Below, piece by piece: positions 55,780-60,569 of a DNA stretch of 60,569 nucleotides. The stretch's first letter is position 1. The number at the start of each line of letters is the position of its first letter. The notes under the pieces are model-generated. The model was not told the DNA's origin. It did not search any database and worked only from the letters and a program-made list of their open reading frames with translations. A program made the position numbers and the translations under genes. This DNA is from Candidatus Neomarinimicrobiota bacterium (GTDB lineage: Bacteria > Fidelibacterota > UBA8477 > JABMPR01). The stretch covers positions 1 to 60,569 of the forward strand of contig JADHUM010000016.1 of the NCBI GenBank assembly GCA_016784545.1, written 5' to 3'.

Positions 55780-57026
55780 GGTCTGTGATTATACTTTTGT
55801 TTATCGTACTCCTGGTAACTCCAATTATTGGTCAGATTCCTGATGATGCATGCTACCAGTGTCACATCGAAATGGATGTTGATCAGGATGAAGCGGATCA
55901 ACTTTTTCAAAATTATGCCAATGATATTCATGCCCAGAAGGGATTGAGTTGTGCCGATTGTCATGGAGGCGATCCAGAAGCTTTTGATGACGAAGATGAG
56001 TCCATGTGGGACAATGATAGCTATCTCGGTGAAATAACCCGTTTGGATGAAATAGAGATGTGTGGAAAATGCCATAGCGATGCGGCCTATATGCGTCAAT
56101 TTTCGGTTTCGGTTTCAACGGACCAGGAGAGTCAATATTGGACAAGCAAACACGGGATCGAGTTACAAAAAGGGAATCAAAAGGTTGCCACCTGTACCGA
56201 TTGTCATGAGGTGCATGGGATATTGGAAACCAGTAACCCCAATTCAAGCGTGTATGACTTAAATGTACCGGAGACTTGTTCAAAATGTCATGCCTCGGAA
56301 ACATATATGGCGGGTCAGCTAGAATCTACAAGTCAATTCGATGACTATATCGCCTCGGTTCATGGAATCGCCTTGCTTGAGAAGAAAGATATTTTCGCTC
56401 CTGCCTGTAACGACTGTCATGGCAATCATGGAGCTGCTCCTCCTAAAGTGGGATCAATCAAGGAGATCTGTGGCAGCTGTCATGCCCAAAATCGTGATCT
56501 CTTCAAAAAAAGCCATTTGAATGACATTTTTATTAAAGAGGGTATACCTCAATGTGAGAGCTGTCATGGAAATCATCGTATCATAAAGCCCACTGATAGA
56601 TTCTTGGATTGGGGTGCGGAATCCGTATGCATTCGCTGCCATGAGGATGGAGGCAAGGCCCAGGAGATGGCGACGGAGTTGTTTGGTATTATTGACAGTC
56701 TTCGGAGCGATCTTGATTCTGCGAGAATCCTGGTAGATCAAGCTGAGATTAAAGGTATGGAGATTTCAGATTTGTACTTCAATCTCGAGGATGCTCACAA
56801 TGCATTGATACACACCCGAACAAGTATCCATAGCTTCGATGTCAATTATGTCAGAGAAACGGCTGCACCTGGGATGGTGGCGAATTCAGAAGCAAAGCTC
56901 AATGCGCAAGCAGCATTGGCTGAGTTTGAATTTCGTCGAAAGGGCTTATTTGTTGCCTCTTTAATTATCTCATTGCTGGCCTTGTTGGTGTACTTGAAAA
57001 TCAAACAGTTTGAAAGCCGGAAATAA
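55776..57026 (+). CDS. Membrane-anchored 9-haem c-type cytochrome
   Basis: 416 residues from ATG 55776, whose ATGA overlaps the cytochrome b stop. Signal peptide (about 1-20), nine CXXCH motifs (CYQCH, CADCH, CGKCH, CTDCH, CSKCH, CNDCH, CGSCH, CESCH, CIRCH) up to about residue 290, a helical stretch, and a C-terminal membrane helix (FVASLIISLLALLVYL). Repeated H-G-I/N-H segments follow several haems. By position it should replace cytochrome c1/f as electron acceptor of the Rieske centre. This multihaem variant is known in anaerobic bc-type complexes of several phyla. Confidence 0.92.
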   Translation: MRSVIILLFIVLLVTPIIGQIPDDACYQCHIEMDVDQDEADQLFQNYANDIHAQKGLSCADCHGGDPEAFDDEDESMWDNDSYLGEITRLDEIEMCGKCHSDAAYMRQFSVSVSTDQESQYWTSKHGIELQKGNQKVATCTDCHEVHGILETSNPNSSVYDLNVPETCSKCHASETYMAGQLESTSQFDDYIASVHGIALLEKKDIFAPACNDCHGNHGAAPPKVGSIKEICGSCHAQNRDLFKKSHLNDIFIKEGIPQCESCHGNHRIIKPTDRFLDWGAESVCIRCHEDGGKAQEMATELFGIIDSLRSDLDSARILVDQAEIKGMEISDLYFNLEDAHNALIHTRTSIHSFDVNYVRETAAPGMVANSEAKLNAQAALAEFEFRRKGLFVASLIISLLALLVYLKIKQFESRK

Positions 57027-57037
57027 GGGATGTTCTC

Positions 57038-57640
57038 ATGCATAGTAAACTATATATAGCGATTCTTGTGGGTTTCATTTCAGTTGGATTGTCCTCGGCT
57101 CAGCCAATAGAATATGTGGGTTCACAGAAATGTAAAAGTTGTCACAAAAGCGAAAAAAAGGGTGCACAGTATAAGCTTTGGGAAGAATCGAAGCACGCTA
57201 AAGCATTTGATGTACTTTTATCTGAAGCGGCTTTAAAAATTGCTGCTGAACGCAAACTAAAACTCCCACCTTCTGAGTCACCTGAGTGTCTGGAATGTCA
57301 CACCGTTGGGTTTGGAAAAGGTGGTTATGAAGTCATGGATGCTGCCTTCTGGAACGCTCCTAAGGAGGATAAAAAGGCCAGAAAAGCAATCAAGCGCATG
57401 GAAGGTTTAAAAAATGTGGGATGCGAGGTTTGTCATGGTCCAGGGGATGCCTACAAAAAAAAGAAAGTCATGCAGGGCATCTATTCAGATTCGCTAAAAG
57501 CCAGTGACTACAGCCTGGTTACCATACCCTCAGAGGAAACCTGTCTGAAGTGTCACAATGAACGGAGTCCTTCTTTCAAACCTTTTAACTATGAAGAGCG
57601 TGTCAAGGAAATTGCTCATCCATTTCCAAAGGATATGTAA
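57038..57640 (+). CDS. Exported 4-haem cytochrome c (c554-like)
   Basis: 200 residues, signal peptide (about 1-21), four CXXCH sites: CKSCH (C32), CLECH, CEVCH, CLKCH. The YVGSQKCKSCHKSE...WEESKHAKAF opening and CEVCHGPGDAY segment match the cytochrome c554/CbcX-type family of small tetrahaem carriers. AAGGGA ribosome site before ATG 57038. Last gene of the respiratory operon; a soluble periplasmic shuttle between the bc-type complex and the 14-haem wire or a terminal reductase is likely. Confidence 0.9.
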   Translation: MHSKLYIAILVGFISVGLSSAQPIEYVGSQKCKSCHKSEKKGAQYKLWEESKHAKAFDVLLSEAALKIAAERKLKLPPSESPECLECHTVGFGKGGYEVMDAAFWNAPKEDKKARKAIKRMEGLKNVGCEVCHGPGDAYKKKKVMQGIYSDSLKASDYSLVTIPSEETCLKCHNERSPSFKPFNYEERVKEIAHPFPKDM

Positions 57641-58049
57641 AAAAAAATAGCGACGGAAGGTCATTGCTGGTCCTGCACCCTCTGATAGAATTGAGCTCTA
57701 TGAATCAGAGCTCGTATTGCTGGTCCCGTCTTTGTTTTTCACCCCGCACGGCAGGGTTCAGGTTATCCTAGTTAGCCCCTCAGATGTCTTCCAAATAGCG
57801 ATGCCAAACTAGCATTTTAAAGGATAATGAAGAGAATGGTTTGGTGGGGAAGTATCGACCGACAAATATTCAGCTTGTATTTATAGAAACTTTTAGTCAA
57901 CCCAATCCACTTCTTATACTAAAAATCATCGAATTTGAGGCTATGGATTGTAGATTCTTTTGTGAGCCACCTTATTTGCATAGCAGCAGCTGTAATTGGT
58001 GATGCAATTCGACTCGCTAGATAAGTTTTTGGATTCATACATCCAATAA

Positions 58050-58163
58050 GGCCGCCTGTGGGAAAGATTTGTGGGAATAGTACGATACATCTATACCGCT
58101 AATCCTATTGAACCCTTGGCTTCCCCGGCCTACTCTAAGGTCTTCCCAAGCTGATGGGGGAGT
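58050..58163 (+). pseudogene. Possible remnant of an IS256-type transposase
   Basis: A short frame after a TAA at 58047-58049 reads GRLWERFVGIVRYIYTANP, then IEPL, up to a TGA near 58155. VRYIYTANPIE resembles the hallmark IR.IYTTNAIESLN of IS256-family (mutator-like) transposases. Nothing else of the enzyme can be found and no terminal repeats are seen, so it would be a decayed fragment. Confidence 0.35.
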
Positions 58164-58208
58164 ACGATTTTTATCCTGAGCGGAGTCGAAGGGCTCCTCA
58201 CCCGCTCT
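58142..58208 (+). repeat. Right direct repeat: 3' half of tRNA-Gly broken by a 24-base insertion (candidate attR)
   Basis: 58142-58169 copies the tRNA-Gly anticodon-arm to T-arm segment (CTTCCCAAGCTGATGGGGG and on), and 58194-58208 copies its end (CTCCTCACCCGCTCT). Without the insertion 58170-58193, 42 of 44 positions match the tRNA. The insertion contains CCTGAGCGGAGTCGAAGGG. The acceptor 5' strand and D-arm are absent, so it cannot be a tRNA. Confidence 0.75.
58175..58193. repeat. CCTGAGCGGAGTCGAAGGG dispersed-repeat insertion
   Basis: This 19-mer, inserted in the tRNA copy, is of the CTGAG...TCGAAG type and reads as a relative of the reverse complement of the repeats at 38854 and 46456. 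Its clean insertion between two tRNA pieces shows that such repeats can move into new sites. Confidence 0.5.
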
Positions 58209-58260
58209 ACGCTCCTTTTGGGGAGCTACGACGGGGCAGGCCCGCTCTCCTTGAATATCG

Positions 58261-58340
58261 AATGTCGAACAAGGAACACCGAATTTCGACCTGTTGTCAT
58301 TTCAAAATCAAAAATCGTTAATCGGTGTTCGACATTCTGT
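58261..58340. repeat. Imperfect long inverted repeat
   Basis: The left arm contains GAATGTCGAAC and ACACCGAATTTCGA (58260-58289). The right arm, read in reverse complement, gives GAATGTCGAACACCGATTAACGA (about 58315-58338). The arms match with a short gap around a central AT-rich loop. It could be a small non-autonomous element or a transcript hairpin upstream of the PAS kinase gene. Confidence 0.5.
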
Positions 58341-58396
58341 TCTGATAAACTTCATCCTTCTTCCTTTTTCCTTGGTGAGGGTCACCTTATCTTTTA

Positions 58397-58410
58397 AGCT
58401 AACATATATT
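58397..58410 (+). promoter_or_regulatory. AGCTAACATATATT motif (copy 2), candidate promoter element
   Basis: Exact copy of the 14-mer at 27786-27799, 10 bases upstream of the TTG at 58421 and 31 upstream of the GTG at 58442. If it is a -10 element, the GTG start would be favoured. Confidence 0.3.
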
Positions 58411-58420
58411 CATTAAAAAG

Positions 58421-59524
58421 TTGAGGAATGCGATTATCAGTGTGCTAGACTCCAAGAAGAAAACCAATCTTACCGAAGGTGAAGAGAATTATCATCGGGT
58501 CATTGATCTGGCTCGAGAGGGGATAGCCATCCACGTCGATGAAAAGATTGTTTTCGTCAATCGTCGACTGATAGAAATGTTGAAGTATGACGATTCTACT
58601 GAGCTTATTGGAAAATCTATTTCAGATTTGGTGGATCCATATCGACGAGATATTTCAAGGCAACTTGAAGCCACCATGATTGCAGACAGCGATAATCTCC
58701 TCTCCATGGAAGACGTCTATGAGTGTAAAAACGGACAATTCCTACCGGTTGAGGTATCAGCAATCCCCATTCGATACCAGGGTTCCCCCGCCATTCAAAT
58801 AACAGCCAGAGATATATCTGAGAGTAAAAAAATTGAAGCTGAGATTTGGGAATACCAGGATATGCTTAAACAATCCACCTCAGATCTAATATTGGCTGAA
58901 GAGGCTCAACGTCGTCATCTTGCAATTGTCCTGCATGACCATCTTGGACAAAGCCTGGCCATGGCAAAAATAAAAATGGCCGGTCTACTCAATTCAGTTA
59001 AAGACGAAACACTTCTGGCAAAATTGAAGGCTATTGAGGCAGACATTCGCGAAGCGGTCAAACAAACCCGTTCTATTACCTATGAGTTGAGCCCCCCTGT
59101 TTTACATGAATTGGGTCTGATTGAAGCTCTGGAATGGCGTCTGGAAAAAATCAAATTAGAATCTGGTATCGAAACCTCCTATCAACACAATCTTGACAAT
59201 ATCAAATTGCGCAATGAGCAAGAGGTCATACTCTTTCGCTCAGTAGATGAAATATTAAAAAATGTTATCAAACATGCTGCTGCAACCCAGGTAGAGATAA
59301 CAGCAGAGGCGACTCGGTATTCATTCTCAGTAAGTGTTCAGGATAATGGAAGGGGTTTTGATACTTCGATTCTCGCACCTGAGCGCCGGGTGAGGGATAG
59401 CTTCGGATTATTTAGTATTAAAGAAAGAATTGAATATCTTGGAGGTGTTCTGGATATTAGATCAGAAAAGGGGAATGGAACGATAGTAATTTTAAACATT
59501 CCGGTCTCACTGGAGGACATCTAA
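58421..59524 (+). CDS. PAS-domain soluble histidine kinase (NarX/DegS-type)
   Basis: Up to 367 residues. TTG 58421 opens the frame; GTG 58442 is an equal candidate. A PAS sensor domain (about 22-140, VDEKIVFVNRRLIEMLKY ... VEVSAIPIRYQGSPAIQITARDI), a HisKA_3 domain with phospho-acceptor H172 (LHDHLGQSL) and a HATPase domain (DNGRGF, FGLFSIKERIEYLGG) follow. There is no membrane helix, so it senses a cytoplasmic or redox cue. The stop overlaps its regulator by one base (TAATG). It lies just outside the tRNA-bounded block and may or may not control it. Confidence 0.9.
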   Translation: MRNAIISVLDSKKKTNLTEGEENYHRVIDLAREGIAIHVDEKIVFVNRRLIEMLKYDDSTELIGKSISDLVDPYRRDISRQLEATMIADSDNLLSMEDVYECKNGQFLPVEVSAIPIRYQGSPAIQITARDISESKKIEAEIWEYQDMLKQSTSDLILAEEAQRRHLAIVLHDHLGQSLAMAKIKMAGLLNSVKDETLLAKLKAIEADIREAVKQTRSITYELSPPVLHELGLIEALEWRLEKIKLESGIETSYQHNLDNIKLRNEQEVILFRSVDEILKNVIKHAAATQVEITAEATRYSFSVSVQDNGRGFDTSILAPERRVRDSFGLFSIKERIEYLGGVLDIRSEKGNGTIVILNIPVSLEDI

Positions 59525-60171
59525 TGGCTGTAAATATAATTTTAGCAGATGATCACACCCTATTCAGGGAAGGATTACTATCCATCCTCAATGATGAATT
59601 AGGCTTTATTGTAGTAGCCCAGGCTGAGAATGGTCGTGAAGTAGTCAAATTGGCCCGAAAATTAAGCGCTGATGTCATCGTGATGGATATCGCCATGCCT
59701 GAGTTGAATGGAATTGAAGCCACTCGACAGGTTCTGAATGAAAATCCTGACATAAAAGTAATCGCGCTATCCATGCATTCTGATAGACACTTTGTAACCG
59801 GTATGCTCAAAGCCGGAGCAAAAGGTTACTTGTTAAAGGACTGTGCAGGTGATGAACTCATCCGCGCCGTTAGGGAAGTCCTCCTCGATCGCTACTATAT
59901 CAGTGAGGAAATTTCTACAAACGTTTTTGATGATTATGTAGTTAAACTGGTCGGCGAAGGAACCGAAAACCCTGAATTGACCGGGCGTGAAAAGGAAGTG
60001 TTGCAGCTTATCGCAGAAGGAAAAGCAACTCAGGAAATTGCCGAGACCCTGTTTATCAGTGTCAAAACTGTTGAAGCACACCGAGTCAAAATAAAATCGA
60101 AATTGAAATTAAATTCCATTCCTGAACTCACCAAATATGCAATTCGAGAAGGATTAACATCCTTAGAATAA
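59524..60171 (+). CDS. NarL/FixJ-family response regulator
   Basis: 215 residues: receiver domain with acidic DDH at the start and phospho-acceptor in VIVMDIAMPELNG, the conserved Lys in GYLLKD, then a LuxR-type HTH (LTGREKEVLQLIAEGKATQ ... ISVKTVEAHRVKIKSKL). Translationally coupled to the PAS kinase upstream. Regulators of this class often govern respiratory genes, which fits the adjacent cytochrome cluster, but no target site is visible. Confidence 0.94.
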   Translation: MAVNIILADDHTLFREGLLSILNDELGFIVVAQAENGREVVKLARKLSADVIVMDIAMPELNGIEATRQVLNENPDIKVIALSMHSDRHFVTGMLKAGAKGYLLKDCAGDELIRAVREVLLDRYYISEEISTNVFDDYVVKLVGEGTENPELTGREKEVLQLIAEGKATQEIAETLFISVKTVEAHRVKIKSKLKLNSIPELTKYAIREGLTSLE

Positions 60172-60334
60172 TCCATTGAATTTGATGGTTTATACCACCT
60201 CACATTATCTCCAGTAAGATTCCTGACCTCTCCGATTCAGATTTCGCCGTAATTCCCCCTATTTATTGAGCTAATTTGCATGCTCTGATGAAAGCAGTTT
60301 GTAATTTTACATTAGCTAAGTAGATTTCCGTGCT

Positions 60335-60569
60335 ATGGGAATTCTAACCATCAAAAACCTCGTATTTTACGGCTATCACGGAGTTCAGGACTTCGAAAAG
60401 GAGCTGGGTGGTCGCTTCGAGGTGGATATTAAAATTCGTTATCCATTCTCTCGCTGTTCCTCTGAAGACACCCTCCACAAAGCCGTTGATTATCAGCAGG
60501 TCTACGCTGTGGTCAAAGACATGGTGACAGGCAGGAAGTATCATCTCATCGAAACCCTTGCGGATCATA
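60335..60569 (+). CDS. folB: Dihydroneopterin aldolase FolB (partial, runs off the window)
   Basis: ATG 60335 opens a frame continuing to the window end (78 complete codons). The start MGILTIKNLVFYGYHGVQDF is the FolB signature, with the Glu-rich KELGGRFEVD that follows, then DTLHKAVDYQQVYAVVKDMV and HLIETLAD. The enzyme cleaves 7,8-dihydroneopterin in folate synthesis. About 40 C-terminal residues lie outside. The 163-base gap before it shows no other feature. Confidence 0.9.
   Translation, partial: MGILTIKNLVFYGYHGVQDFEKELGGRFEVDIKIRYPFSRCSSEDTLHKAVDYQQVYAVVKDMVTGRKYHLIETLADH

Larger units (their letters stand above)
57641..58420. other. 780-base non-coding border with mobile-element debris
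   Basis: No intact gene is seen. From left to right it holds: an inverted repeat CTCTGAT/ATCAGAG (57680-57710) between two copies of ATTGCTGGTCC; a transposase-like peptide remnant (58050-58118); the broken tRNA-Gly copy with its insertion (58142-58208); a GCTCC/GGAGC hairpin just after; a long inverted repeat (58261-58340); and the AGCTAACATATATT motif. Confidence 0.6.

Noticed and set aside
58141-58209. Second tRNA-Gly gene
   Set aside because: The acceptor 5' strand and D-arm are absent and the T-arm is interrupted; only the 3' half matches.

Overview
The window looks like a stretch of chromosome from a didermic bacterium of the FCB superphylum (Fibrobacterota-Chlorobiota-Bacteroidota side). 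Candidatus Marinimicrobia/Neomarinimicrobiota or a close relative is my best guess; the assignment is inference. The grounds are eight proteins ending in a type IX secretion (T9SS) C-terminal sorting domain (YPNPFN motif, then a short beta-sandwich ending in VxLR/K), several gingipain-like C25 proteins, a hybrid two-component system with a propeller sensor, outer-membrane beta-barrels and lipoproteins. No T9SS machinery gene lies in the window.

Layout. 1-381: the tail of an IS110-like transposase and a structured non-coding stretch. 382-6087: a poly-gamma-glutamate operon (pgsB, pgsC, pgsW) continuing without gaps into a duplicated-domain periplasmic protein, an outer-membrane barrel and a lipoprotein. 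6091-23721: five very large secreted proteins (three C25-like, one M14 carboxypeptidase, one repeat protein), then an OmpR-type response regulator and its histidine kinase (23749-25956). 25982-32103: FKBP, thioredoxin-like protein, a TRM11-like methyltransferase and two tandem paralogous T9SS cargo proteins. 32136-38814: housekeeping genes (YkgJ-type protein, SDR, M50 protease, bifunctional FtcD, MutL, MiaA). 39138-46369: a giant hybrid sensor/regulator followed by two T9SS cargo proteins. 46543-48960: B12-dependent ribonucleotide reductase on the minus strand. 49461-58208: tRNA-Gly(CCC) and a respiratory gene block. 58421-60171: PAS histidine kinase and NarL-type regulator. 60335-end: start of folB.

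The most interesting region is 49461-58208. A complete tRNA-Gly(CCC) gene is followed by a MerR-type regulator with a cysteine-rich tail and eight genes: a haem-binding EB_dh-type lipoprotein, an outer-membrane barrel, a 14-haem cytochrome, a mono-haem lipoprotein, a Tat-type Rieske protein, a fused b6/subunit-IV cytochrome b, a membrane-anchored 9-haem cytochrome and a 4-haem cytochrome. The block ends at a second, broken, direct-repeat copy of the 3' half of the same tRNA (42 of 44 aligned positions identical once a 24-nt insertion is removed). That is the usual geometry of an element integrated at a tRNA gene. The gene content suggests a quinol-oxidising bc-type complex wired through multihaem cytochromes to a porin-cytochrome conduit in the outer membrane, i.e. 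a possibly mobile extracellular electron-transfer or alternative respiration module.

All calls come from reading the sequence and recalled family motifs; no database search was run.
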